Below, one piece after another: positions 10,661 through 23,780 of a stretch of DNA of 64,000 nt. A model generated the notes under the pieces. It was not told the DNA's origin, ran no database searches, and worked only from the letters and a program-made list of their open reading frames with translations. Positions within the stretch are counted from its first letter, which is position 1. Each line of letters opens with the position of its first letter. A program made the position numbers and the translations under genes. The stretch spans positions 1,781,501 through 1,845,500 of the forward strand of contig NC_090123.1 in assembly GCF_023973825.1 (NCBI RefSeq), written 5' to 3'. The stretch comes from Plasmodium brasilianum. Taxonomy: Eukaryota; Apicomplexa; Aconoidasida; Haemosporida; Plasmodiidae.

Positions 10661-13600
10661 CCATCATATTTAAAAATGTGATAAGCGCCTATTTTATATA
10701 TATTATAACAATATTTATATTTTCGCTGAATGGAATTTATATGATTTTATATAATATCATCTTATGTAATTATTTTAATGGTAACACATTCTTTCTTAAA
10801 AATACATTATATATATAATTACATATTAAAAATATATTACATAAATGCTTATAATCACAACGTTTATTTTTTTATTTTTTTTATTTTTTGAAGTATTCAA
10901 AGAATATTTTGATGATAAATATTACTATAAATAGTATTATTCCTAAAAATATTTTTTTCGTAAAACAGTCAATTTAATATCTTATCTTGTTTATATATAA
11001 TACTTTTCATAATGAAGAATCAAAATATGAACATTTGATCAATTTATGACTTTTTGAAAGTCATCATTCAATATTCTTTTTATTTTATTTTTTTTATTTT
11101 TACTTTAATTCATACATTTAATATATCATTATGGTTTCCTTTACATGATACTATCATTTTTTGTCCATTTAGTAATATTGATCCTACATAATTATATATA
11201 CCATTTTTTTTAAGAGAGTTATTTTCACATTATATACATATTTGTATGTACAATTATTTATATGTAATGAATAAATAAATAAATATAAATATATATATAT
11301 TTATGTATTTGTGTTCTAATTAATATCTCTCGTGTTTCTTATTCAGTTATACTTGATTAAAGGTAACATTTTACACTTAAAATTAAAAAAAAAATAATAA
11401 ACAAATGCACTTACCTTTTCTTTTATGTTATGTTATTTTTCCGTTAAATTTTTATATCACACTTTAATTTAAATTCATGTTAGAAAATAGTATATAAATA
11501 TTAATTATATATATCATTATAAAAACACATAAACATATTTTTTTCCATTTAACATGTTTTAACTTAAAAAGATGATTTAGAATAAAATTTGTGCGCTATA
11601 TTAATATGATAGTGAAAAATATTTTGTGAAAAATATTAAGGTACCTTTACCGTTTTTGTATATTTTCAAAAGAAAGTTAAGAAGATTACATTAAAAAAAA
11701 TTATTTTCTCAAATATTATTTATCCCACGAATAAATAATTTATTAGCGTATTAAAAATTGTATAATTATATATAACCTTTCATTTGAGAACTCGTTTAAT
11801 GGTGCTGTTACTTACACTATATAAAATAGAGTTTTAACATAGCTTAAGCATTACACATATCAGTATAATGTAATGTTTTTCAATATTCTATTTTAATATG
11901 CATATCTTCATAACGGCATATTAATTCATTACAATATTTAGTAAAAAATAGAACTTTAATAAATTTTATGTAGAAATGCTCCCTTATTTTTCGTCATGAA
12001 GAACAATTTCCTAATGTAGAAACAAACATAATAGTTCTATGAGAATATTAATCTAATATATATTCATTTCATGAAGAATCAGCGCTTTTTATTATAAAAT
12101 GAAAAGTGAACTCTTGTTTTTATTAATAAATTTGATGAATGTGCATATCTTAATACGTAAATAAAAGAAAGGTATTTGAGATGATTACACTTTCTTTTTG
12201 TTTTTCTTCTAATCGTGTATTACATTATGTTGATATATAATATATAATGAATTAAAGAACAGGAATACAGTGTTTATATTAAAGCAGATTCATTTATCTA
12301 GCTACCTACTTATTTATTTATTTTCTAATATATATTATACGTAAACCTTTTAAGCTGTTATAAAGTTGTATATTATAAATTATAGAATAAGCATACATGA
12401 CGAATATTTTAGTTTAATGTGTACACTGAATAAGAATTTCGAGGAAGTGCAATTTATTAAAAGTACCTGACTATATATCATCTCTTACATATATTTGTTC
12501 ACTACATTTAAAATTGGTAATCAAAAAATAACTCATGACATAAGAAAAGAAATCATAATGAATACTATATGAATTAGAGAAGATGATTTGTCTAGAGAAA
12601 TTTTATAATTTTTAAATAAAAAGAGATAAAATTTAATAACCAAGGTTATGATAATTGATGGTTATCTAATATGTGAGGTTTGTTAGTTAAATGCATACTT
12701 CTAATAGCTTACAGCTTTTGAAACAATTAAAAATAAAAAAAGAAAATATACACAATATTAAAATTTGAAATATATATATGATAATAATGAAATTATTGTT
12801 ATAAATTTTTTAAGATTAAAGCATCCATGGTATATAATATAGTGGTGAGTTAATAACAAAAAAAAAAAAAAAAAATTATATATTTTCGAGATTATTACAT
12901 TTTATACATTATTTATACAAAAATATAGTTATAAGGAGATTAATTAAATTTAAAAGGACAAATAAAACAAAAGAAAAGCACTATCTTTTAAGTTGGTAAT
13001 AAAAAACAACCAAAAGTTGTATATCTGGATATTTACTTTTACACAAATATTTTCTGTAAAAGGTAAACGAAGATTATATATATTTTGTTTAAGTAGTCAC
13101 CTTTCGTATGTACTTTTATTATACAATTTATTTATTTTATAATTTCTTGCACATAATTTTTATTTGGTATCGGCAGAAAAGTATTTCGCGAAATTATCTG
13201 TCTATATCTATATATAAATATAAAACTATCTTATAACAGACGTACCACCAAAATCATTTGTTGTATACATACCAATATTATATACGATAAAAAGACAGAA
13301 ATAAGGTAATTATATAAATACGTTTTTATAATGTATTTATTTGTTGTTTACTCTTCTTATATTTTAAGTTAATGCTATTATGAAGTAAAATAGGTACTTG
13401 CTGGATTATTCACATGTTTATATATAACTTATAATATAATGTACAAATCATTCTTCATTATGCATTCAGTATGAACGAATTTAATCTAATAATATACAGA
13501 CTTAAAATTTTTACGTTTTACTTATATTGTCCTTTCCTATCTTACTGTAGATTTATTCATATGTTTTGTTTGTAAAAATATAATTTTCTTATTGCTCACA

Positions 13601-14831
13601 CAAGAAATTATGCATAAAATAGCTATATTCTTATTTCATTATTTTTCCCTTAACATTTCCAGCTTTTCTTTTTAGTGGAGAGGGGGCTAAATATTTTCTT
13701 TTTCACTTTTATATGTTGCATTATTCAATTTACATAATTGTATTATTAATTAATTTAATTTATTTTCGTAAAAAATAAAAATTATTTCTATGAAAAAATT
13801 AAATTTTAAATTTTTATTTTCATTATTATTTACAACATTATTTTTTTTATTATTATTTTATTTTTTATTTTTTTTTTTTATTTTTTATTTTTTTTCATTT
13901 TCATTTGCTTCAATTTTCAGCAAAATTTGAAATTATGTATTTTGTTTACACTTTTCAATAAAAAACAAAATTGTAAGAATAACAATTCGCATTAGTTTTT
14001 AATTCTATAGTATAATGTTAAAGTAAAATAGTAATAAATTATTTATTCTTATAATTTATAATATCATGTAATATATGTTCATATTATTTGTATGTATAAT
14101 TATAATAACATTATCATACATTTTTACTGTTTATCATTAAATTTAATGAAAAAAAATTTTGAATTTTTTTTTCTTTTTTTGGATGTACAACTAACATTTT
14201 AAAATAATAATTATATATATTTAAGAATATCAAGTAATATTTAAAAAATTGGTATTTTCAACAGAAAAATTAAACTAATTTTTTTAATTATTAACCGGGT
14301 GCCATATAATAAATAATTTTTTTCTTGTTTTTTTTAAAAGTACAAAAATAGAAATAAAAATGTATAAAAGGAATAAAAATGAATGGATTAACGGGTTTCT
14401 ACTTTAAATTTATGCACACACTTTTAAGTATAGAAACAATTTTTTTTTAAAATTGAATTAACTCAAAGCATGAAAAATTGAAATTAATCAATACAATTAA
14501 TATATATTATTCTTACATGTGTTAAAGAAGTATACTTAAGAATAAATTTTTTATTATTTTAGTTAAATATAAAAGATATATTTAGTAATGCAGAATACCT
14601 AGAGGTACCTTTTCTTGTTTTTATCATTAATGTTTATTTTATTTAATAATAGTTTTTAAAAAAAGAGTTATTTAATTTTAATTTTTTTTATATATTTTAT
14701 TAGGTAAAAATAATGAATGATAAAGATAAGTAATTATAAGCGCAACCACTACATATATCAGTAATCATCGTCTCGTAAATGAAAGGATTTTGGATACACA
14801 GGATATTTTGGGCACTTTAAAGAAGTGTTAT
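10661..14831. other. AT-rich intergenic region
   Basis: No gene is supported. The stretch contains many poly-T/A tracts (for example 13845-13895 and 12859-12877) and TA runs. No conserved family motif was seen on either strand. An exon-like fragment with a possible GT-AG intron lies near 14580-14720 but cannot be assigned. Confidence 0.5.
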
Positions 14832-16060
14832 AAGAGAGAAAAGGTGTATAACATATCCCTATGTTTATTTAAAATTCTTGCTTTAAAACGTTTAAATTGG
14901 GTGTGTAAATATTCTACTAATGTAAGACATCAATTATATGCGTAATAACTGTTTTTATACTTTTTGTTTATATTATAATTTACTAGCTCCAAAAAGGAAA
15001 TTTTATTAATATGGAAATAAATATATATTTTTTTAAATAACTAATGGATATATTAATTTAAATAGTATACTGCGCTTCGTAATTAGAAGAACAACAAAAA
15101 CAATCTATATAATGAATTATTTTTGATATGTAACAGATCACATAGCTGAGTACATACATGAAGTATGTTTTATAAACTTTTAGAAAAAGATGTACTAACG
15201 GAATATGTAGAAGATAGGGTGAATGTGTAAGATGAAGAATGTGACAACTAATTTGTAAAAATGATTGAAAGTTTAATGACAAACTATGGTATAATGGGCT
15301 TGCATACTTAACATTTTATGAACATTTTAAGCTGATAAGCAAATTATAAGAACTGAATGTTAAAAAATATTTAGAAGTAAAATATGATAGATCAATACTA
15401 GAACATTAAACAAATATAAAATCTTATTATGAAGTATTTATAAAATATATGTCCCATTACATAAAATTTAAAAAGAAAAACGATAAATGCATTTAATTTG
15501 AATTATATCGTGCATTGAAGCATGGAAACGTAAGTACGCATTTTACGCACAAAAAAATATATATAGAAAATCAAAAAGGTGTCTATATGGAAACGGATAC
15601 ATTTCTCCTACGTTGTTATGCGACATTATGTTAGTAGTATTTTCAATACTGAATTTTCTGGGGAGGTTGTTTATTTTTTGGAATAATATCTTATCCGATG
15701 ATATTTTATATTACACTGAAACATATAAAAATATATATATTCCGCAGATCTTATGGAAAATTTAAGTAATTATAAATTTTTTTGGGATTAGTAATATTAT
15801 ATTACCCAAATAACAATTATTGTTACATATTTTTTAAGTTGAGTATCAGCATAATTAAGTATTTTGAGTATTCGAGAGAAAAAACATATGTTTATTCCTA
15901 GTATGTAGACAATTTGTACATATATAATATATATGGTATTTAAAGTAATAATTAAGTTTAGATATTAATTTATTACAATTTTGTGTGATCTTCTTACCTT
16001 TTATAGATATTATTTTTATATTATTTTTTTAGGTTACATTTGCTACTTCTTATTAAAAAT
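14832..16060 (+). pseudogene. broken exported-protein-like gene, copy A
   Basis: Positions 14832-14921 read like the first exon of a fam-l/fam-m-type gene: a hydrophobic stretch with the sequence LFKILALKRLNWVCKYSTN, ending at a good donor (gtaaga at 14922). Downstream, 15060-15900 is broken by many stops and shifts but keeps coherent pieces such as NVKKYLEVKYDRSILEH (about 15353-15403) and FNTEF(S)GG with a hydrophobic segment (about 15640-15690). The whole stretch aligns by eye with 45630-46900, including the GAACATTTTAAG word, the NTEF-GG segment and the flanking GAGAAAAAACA...TATTCCT. The coding strand is taken as + because exon 1 and the coherent pieces lie there. The (-) ORF at 15058-15282 is its antisense shadow. 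Confidence 0.6.
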
Positions 16061-19000
16061 GTTTGCATATATATATATATATATATGTATACTTATGTGA
16101 AAGTAATATGTAATAGTAGTTAATTTATGTACCTCTGTACACACTGATTTATAGACATAATAAACTACATTGTATTATAAAATGTCTATGAAGTGAAATT
16201 TAAAATTTTAACTATATATTTTTTATATTACTCATCTGCTTAATTTTAGTGTACAATATGGTAATATTTCTATAAGAAAAATTCTAAATTTTTTCATTTT
16301 TTAGATTTTTTAAAAACTTGCTCAAAGATGGGAAAAAAAGTGGACTTTATATGACAGAAAGGAGTAAAAATATCCAATGATAAATAATGTTTTATTTTTA
16401 CGCTCTTACATCTATCTTAGTAAATGCAAGTAATTTCAAAATATGGAAATCCAGTTATGTTAAACCTACTATTCACTCGAATAGTTCATATTATATTTGT
16501 GTAATTTTTTTAAAAAAAGATAAGCTTTACATAACTTAAAATTTTATATAAAGTTTGTCAAAATATGGATTATTAAAAAATTTATTAGTTCTGTATGTTA
16601 ATTACATAATGTAAAATAATGTAATCATTACCAAAAAATAAAATTTATGAGATTAATTCTGCATATGTATGTGTCATAATTACCCTTATAAAAGAAGGAA
16701 ATTTAATTTTTATTTGTAGAAAGTGCCATATTTTATTTTACTTTTTTTTTGGAGTTATTTAAAATGTATGCTTTTAAAATATTACATTGTTTATCAATTT
16801 TATTGTAAATATAATATTTTAGCAAATCTTTTCCATTCAGCAAATGAAGAATAGAAAAATAACTTCATTAACAAATGGATATATTAATAAAAAAAAAATG
16901 TACAAAGAAAAATGAAATTTAAAAATAAAATTTCGTTCAAAATCGCAAATTTTTTATTATAATTTAAAAAATGAATTTTTTGTTATATAAACTAAATGTT
17001 ATATTTTAACTTTTAATACTTGTTATAAATTTACAACTGGTGTGATGTTCAGCTTCTTCATTTGGAGATTTTTTGAAAAAGAAATTTCGCAGGAAAAATT
17101 TTAAATTATGAACGTTATATTTTTATCTATTTCTAAATAAGGTTTGTCATTAAAATGAAGTACTTAAAGGATAAATATTAAAAAGTAATAGAAAATACAC
17201 TACAATATATAATGCCCAAACTTGGTACGCCTTATATGGTTAAAAATTAGGAGTGCACGATAGGGTTAGGAGGTAGACGTAATATAAGGTTTCTATATTT
17301 TTGAAGACAAATTTTTAAAATCAAATATTCTACCATCAATTTTATTTCTAAAAATAATAAAAAAAAAAAAAAATCGTATACTGTGTATCTTATACTTTTG
17401 ATATATGAAAATGCAAAAAAATTAATAAAATACATCTTATTAAATAAAAGCAACTTTTAAGCTTCCAGCACTATACTTTTTTATAAAAATTGTGACGTTC
17501 CGATGTTTTGAGGTAGTTTTAAAAAGAACAGTGAAAAAAGGATAAAAAATATATTTATAAAAAATAAATTAGTTTTCCTTTCATGCAAAATATCTTTTTA
17601 GAGAATATTGCATCAACACACAATTATATATTAGGCTTAAAAAAAAATTCATTTTAATTTTGTATTTAACCATAAACAAGAGAATTAAAATATATATATT
17701 TTTTAATTATATATATTTTTTAAAAGAAAAACGATAAAAATATTTTCGTATCTTGGTTTATGAAAAAATTAGAAAAATTCTTATTCGTACAAATTTTTTA
17801 TGTGTGAAAATAACTTTTCCAATTAAAAATGTACGTTTTCTAATAAAACAAATTATTATAAAAACCCCATAAATATGTGGGAAGAAAATTAAAATTTTTT
17901 TATAATTTAGTAGCGATTTCTTATAATTATATAATAAATTTAAATTCAATGTGCTAATAATAATAATTATATGTCACATACACGACATTTTTAACGGAAC
18001 AAAAATGTAAAAAAAACTTTAAAATGTGAATTTATTTTGAATAATTTTATAGAAAATTTAAAATTAAAAAAAAAAATTTTTTGTTCTATTATCTTATATT
18101 TAAAAATATTTTTTCTATTATATTTTATTTTCTATTCATTTTATTATAAAATTTTTAGAATTTAAATTAATCCTAAAAATAAAATGAAAATGGGTACATT
18201 AAGAATTATTACGTATTTTTTTTTATGATATCGTAGTTTTATTATGATGCTTAACCCCACTTTTTTATTTTTTTATGCATATATTAATGAAACATAGATT
18301 TCTTATTTTTACAGTAGAATTTGCCCATATATGAGATTTAATATTTTGTCTTTATTCAAAATGGTATTTTTTATATTGAAGAAATTAAAGAGCATAATTT
18401 AAATCCTTGAATTATGTAATAACATATAAAATCATAATTTTTTTTTGTTCTACCAAAAAAAAAAAAAACAAATATTAATGCGTTAATAGTAATATTATAT
18501 ATGCCTATTTTTAAATGTTAAATTCTTTATTTCTTTACATTTTATTTTAAAAATACATATTTTGATTATATATTGTTATTATTTCGTAATAGTACTAATT
18601 TATTATTGATATAATTGTAATTAAATAAATAAATGATTGCATATTTTATTGAATTTATAGTAAATATATTATAAATGAGTATATGAAAATGAACTTCATA
18701 ACATATTATAAGATGATAAAACCCATAAAATTTAAAAGAAAAAAAATTTTTATTTTTTGTTAAAGATTAAATTATTTTGTTTTTAATTTTTATAATGAAG
18801 GATAATACTATGAAACAATTTCTACATTTTTTTTTATTTTTAAATTCAAATTTGTTTAGTAATTGCATTATAGAAATTTTTTCTTTTTTGTTTGGTAGAG
18901 AATTATTAGTAGTACTGATGAATTAAAATTAATAAGAATATGTTTTACATTTTTAATAATTATTGTTTTAGTAATATAATTATGTAACTTAAATAGGAAA

Positions 19001-19111
19001 AAATTTTTAATTAAATGCAATTTTTTCCTTTTTACGTGAATATTTATATAATAATTATATTTGTACGAGGGATCTAAAATGTCTTAAATTTTAAAATAAT
19101 AGAAAAAAAAA
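16061..19111. other. AT-rich intergenic region
   Basis: No gene is supported. Short (-) open frames at 17247-17453 and 17758-17949 are hydrophobic, AT-driven sequence without splice context. A brief open piece after a possible acceptor near 16305-16380 is too short to assign. A single TAGGGTTAGG word near 17262 is not a telomere array. Confidence 0.5.
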
Positions 19112-21495
19112 ATGACCAAAAAAAAATATAACTCAACAATCATTGAGAGTTATCAAAGGAGCTACCAAATAGATAGAAACTCTATTATTAAAAAGGATTC
19201 AGAAGATTTAAAGAAGTATCATATGGAAGATAAAACGAACAAAATATTCTTTATTTTTATTAAAGTTATTACTGTTGTTTTAATTTGTTCATCTAATTAT
19301 GATGATGAAGTAATATGATAATTTTAGTAACACATAAAAATTTTTACGTAATTTCTTAAATGTATATTTTCCTTTTAAAACAAATATTATATTAATATAA
19401 AAATAAATGTTTTTGTTTGACATAATTGTTCATTATAATTTGTATAGGCTACGAACGATGGTAAATCATGGTTTAAGAAAACAAATTTAAATAATGAATT
19501 AAATGTAAGATGTAACAGAAAGTTAACTGAAGGAATCTCAGATATTGAAAAAAGATATGAATATATAAACGAACAACTAGAAAGGTTGTTGAAATATGAT
19601 GATAATTCCCTTTTAAAAAACTTAAAAAGATTAAAAAATAATTCCACTTTTAAAAATGAATCATGCGAATCATTAGAAAATGATCATTTTAAGGATAGTT
19701 ATAATAATAAATCTATGAATAAGGATAATTTGGAAAACAGACATATTCTTGATAATAATAATAAAAAATCATCTAAAACATCTAAATATTATGGAAAATA
19801 TGATGATATATCTTCTGAATTTTTAAAGTATAAAAAGATTTCTGATGATGAATTTAATAAATCAAAATCTGGTGATCAATTTAAGGAAGGAATAAGTGTA
19901 ATGGGAAAAAACAATATAAAATTGGTTAATCAAGATAATGCGTTAAGGTACTATAAGGAATTTAAAAATCAAAAAGGTAAATCAAAAATGGACAATGATT
20001 TTGAAAATAAATTTAAAAGAACAAAACACAATGAAGATGATGACACAGAAGATTATGAATTTAGACATAATGACAATTCTGTTTGGGAGGTTGAACCATT
20101 AAAGCATTACGATGAATTTAAAAGTCAGGTTGATGAATCAAAATTTGATGAAGATTTTAAAAATCAATTTGGTGAAAAAAAACATAAAGAAAATGTAAAG
20201 AATCTATCATATAATTTTGAAAATAATGATGAATTTGGCAGTGAATTTGATACTTTAAATGATAATGAAAATTCGAAGAAGCAATTTGATGAATTTAAAT
20301 ATAGCCTTGATGACATTAGAAATCATAATGAGTTAATAGAGAACGGGAGCTCACCTAAAACATTGGATGAATCACAATGCGATATTGACTTTAGTGCTGA
20401 ATATAAAACGATAATGAAACATGCTAATGATGATGACAAACGACATGATGCAGTAAATTATTATAAAGAGTTTAAAAAAGAAGTTGATAACTCAATACTT
20501 GAAGAGGGCTTTAAGAACAACGTCGGTAGAATAAGACCAGATAATAAGGATAACATACAACTTAATAAACATAAATCTAATGATAATGATAAGAATCAAC
20601 CAAATAAATCAAAAACTTATGATAATGAAGAGAACGGTAGTAATAATTCGCAATTTAATGATAATGATAGGAATAAATATAATAAACCCCAAACTGATAA
20701 TACTATTAATAGGCAATGTGATAGGTTAAGAGATGATATAAATTATGAAGATGGAATTGATGCATCAGAAGCTGATTCTGAGAAGCCATCAACTGAATTA
20801 AAAAAGGATGATGTTTCTGAGAAACGTTATGAGGCATTAGAATGTACTGAAACTGATTTTAACGATCTGTATGATTCATTAAAATATGAGGATGGTGAAC
20901 TTGAAAATTTACAATCCACGTTAAAAAATTATAATAATTCGGACAAACAACCGGATCATTTAATGAAATCTGCCAAATTAAAGAATGAAGGTAAAACAGT
21001 GAAAACATCAGATCATTTAAATAGTCCTAAGCGTAGTGGAAATTCATATAATATAATAATAAGAGGGGATACTAAAAGGGGAAAACGAATAAAAGAACCA
21101 ATGTATGAAGAGGATAAAAATTGTAAGTTTAAAAAAAAAAAAAAATTCTTGTTTTAAGAGCTTACGATTTTATAAAAAAATTAGATTCAAATTTTGAATT
21201 ACAATTTATATATTTATTGAAACGTCATAAACCAAGTGATTTGTTTTTGGTTAAGGGTGAAACAGGAATTACAAAAATATTATATTATTTGAGCAAATAT
21301 AAAATAATTATCCCAATTTTTGTATTACCTTTCGTTGCTGGTGCGCCTTTGGTGACAGGTAATAAAGAACTAGCGTTCGGTTTAATATGTGTACTTATTG
21401 TAATATTAATTTATTATAATATTAAATCACTGAAGTGCCATAGAATAAAAAGGATTTTAAAAAAATTTAGTAAAAGTAATAATTTTAAAATATAG
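19112..21495 (+). CDS. Plasmodium exported protein, unknown function (PEXEL, C-terminal TM); apparent poly-A frameshift
   Basis: Exon 1 is 19112-19309 and exon 2 begins at 19448, joined in phase 0 across a 138-nt intron (donor gtaata, acceptor tgtatag). Exon 1 is 66 codons, the same length as in the gene at 7.7 kb, with a hydrophobic segment at residues 45-60. Exon 2 opens ATNDGKSW and carries a canonical PEXEL, RKLTE, at residues 90-94 (19517-19531). The body is Asp/Asn/Lys/Glu-rich with recurring YYKEFK / HYDEFK / FDEDFKNQF units. The frame ends at 21157 just after a 15-A run (21131-21145). The next frame stays open from that run to 21495 and reads ILVLRAYDFIKKLD, then a PSDLFLVKGETGITKILYYL segment and two hydrophobic stretches. 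This looks like the true C-terminus. One extra A or two fewer would join the parts into about 748 aa. It is either a homopolymer sequencing error or a young pseudogene. Confidence 0.8.
21131..21145 (+). other. 15-A homopolymer at the apparent frameshift
   Basis: The run of 15 A residues encodes Lys in the upstream frame. Upstream of it the gene is open in one frame; from it onward the adjacent frame is open with family-like C-terminal sequence. Homopolymers of this length are prone to length errors and to real slippage. Confidence 0.8.
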
Positions 21496-21633
21496 TATCT
21501 TCGTAAAAGAATTGTATTTTTAATTTTATAAAATTAATATAATTTTTTGAGTGCCCTTCGAATTATATTTATTCGAGAATAAAAAATAAATAAAACCTAT
21601 GATTTAATAATAAATTTTGGATTATTTATAAAC

Positions 21634-21667
<34 letters not shown>

Positions 21668-22659
21668 TTCTTTAAAACAGTTTAACATTTTTGCTAATTT
21701 AAGTAGCTTATTTATTGCGCATTCATTTATAACAAAATATACTCTCAAAAATATTCTAGTTTTTCTTTTTTCGTAAAATTTATGTGTACAATTTATATGA
21801 AAACTACTGATAAAGTATCATATATATGTATATCTTTGTAAATATATGAATTTACTTTTATAATTGAAGTATTAATGCTTTTTATCTTTTAAAAATATAC
21901 ATGACTGCTTTTGTTTTCAATTTTTAAGATCTTATTTTAACCAATAATTAATGTATTCTTTAGAAAAATACATGATTGTTTTTGTTTTTAATTATTAAAA
22001 TCTTATTTAAACTAATAAATAATCTTATTAACATTTTTATTAAATGAAGTGTAATTTGTATTCTGTAGTAAATTTATTAAAAGAAAAAAAGTTTATATTT
22101 TTTATTGTGTATTCGTATTTTATAGCCACTATAAGTAGGTGATAGTTCTTTAAAGTGATTCAACTCATAGGATATTTCATTTGATATATAGTACATTTAT
22201 TAATATTTTATATAGTTTTTAGAGTTTCCCAAATATCCCTTTATATTATTTTTTATGTTTGTTATATATTCTTTGCTTTTAAGAAAGATACATAGACGTG
22301 TCTATTATTATGTTATGTACCCTATTTTATATCTTTAGGACAGTTGTAAAATTTTCAAAGATATTAACTTTTATTTATTTTTCTAGTTTTTTATTATTTT
22401 ATTATTTTATTTCTTGATTGTTCTATGTGTAATTTTTACATTAGAAGACTACTTATATATATTTGTCAGGATAACAAGAATACTATTTCATTCACTCTTG
22501 ATATTATAAATTTATTAGATGTTGTTACTCTATTTTGTAAGTAATGTTATCCAATTTTGAGTGTTTAAAATATAAGAGAAAATTTTTAGAATACCTCATT
22601 CCCTTTTGTTAGTGCATAATATTACATAAATTTTTCTTATATTGTCTGGATTTGTGTAA
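21496..22659. other. AT-rich intergenic region
   Basis: No gene is supported. A near-repeat is present: TTTTAAAAATACATGACTGCTTTTGTTTTCAATT-like sequence at about 21888-21945 recurs at about 21959-22010, suggesting a local duplication of roughly 70 nt. Confidence 0.5.
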
Positions 22660-23780
22660 AGGTGATCAAAGGAGAGTAATACTATTAAGCCTAAAAAAAG
22701 GCAAAAATAAATTATAATTATGTGAAAATATATGTGTGATGATTTTAAATTAATATGAATATAAAACATCGAAGATATGTAATAGGGTAGCTTAATGAAA
22801 GGAAAAATATAATTATATTATGGATATAGATTACAAATAATAATGAGTTATACAAAATAGCTAATTATTAATAATATGCATATTTAAAAAAAAAAGTATT
22901 AAGTATAGTAGTATAATAATATCCAATAATAAGAAAAATGCTTTTTAATATTTGTGATAATCCATTACATGGAGACAGACATGAATAAATAATGAATATT
23001 AAGTTCAGAAATATATTATGAACTTCTGATTATAAGATTGAACTATAAGCGTTTTTATAAAAAAATTCCATATGTAATTAATAGAAGTAGATGAATACGT
23101 TCTGGTGTGAATAAATTATCTATAATTATTAAAAAGTTATTTGTACAATTTCCACATCAAGGAATATACAATAAAAAAAAAAAAATAATGAAATTTATGG
23201 AAGAGAGGAAAAACGATCATCATAAAAACTTATTCATCCTTAGAAAATAAAATGTTCTTTTTTTATAAATATAAGTTAAAATAACAAAAATAAAAAGAAT
23301 TAATAATCTCTAAATAAATTATATAGAATATCTTGTATTGTAATTCTTAATTATTGTTATCAGTAGAAAATTTATTTACAGTTATTATAGTTTAAAAAGA
23401 AAAAATAAATATAATAATTGTGCTATATTCCATATTTTTTTAGGTCATTTTATTTTTTTTTTTTTTATCTTGTGATTTGTGTTGAACAGTGTAAAGGAAA
23501 AAAAAAAAAAACAGGAATAATAAAGCTGATGTTAAACGAGAAACATTAATTAGTTAAATTTTTATATGTGTATAATTGGAAATATATTAAGGGATTGAAA
23601 TAAATATAATAATTTAAATACAATTGAGAATATAGTTATTTTTAAAGAGAAAGCATTGGTAGAACTAGCTAATAATTCCATAAAGGAAATATTACAAAAG
23701 ATATACAATTCTAACTATTATAGAAAAAAGTATACAAGTATAATTAATAAATTAATTTTAATAATATTTAATTAACAACA
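22660..23780 (+). pseudogene. possible decayed coding region
   Basis: The + strand is purine-rich like Plasmodium coding DNA. Its end has a coherent open piece reading EKALVELANNSIKEILQKIY, then NSNYYRKKYTSIINKLILII, at about 23650-23775. This resembles the part preceding a C-terminal membrane segment in exported proteins. Stops are frequent elsewhere and no exon 1 or PEXEL was found. The assignment is tentative. Confidence 0.3.

Noticed and set aside
15058..15282. 74-codon (-) ORF
   Set aside because: Antisense of broken copy A; the equivalent (-) ORF in copy B is not conserved in sequence style, while + pieces are.
19387..19647. 86-codon (-) ORF
   Set aside because: Antisense to the exon 2 start and PEXEL region of the 19.1 kb gene.
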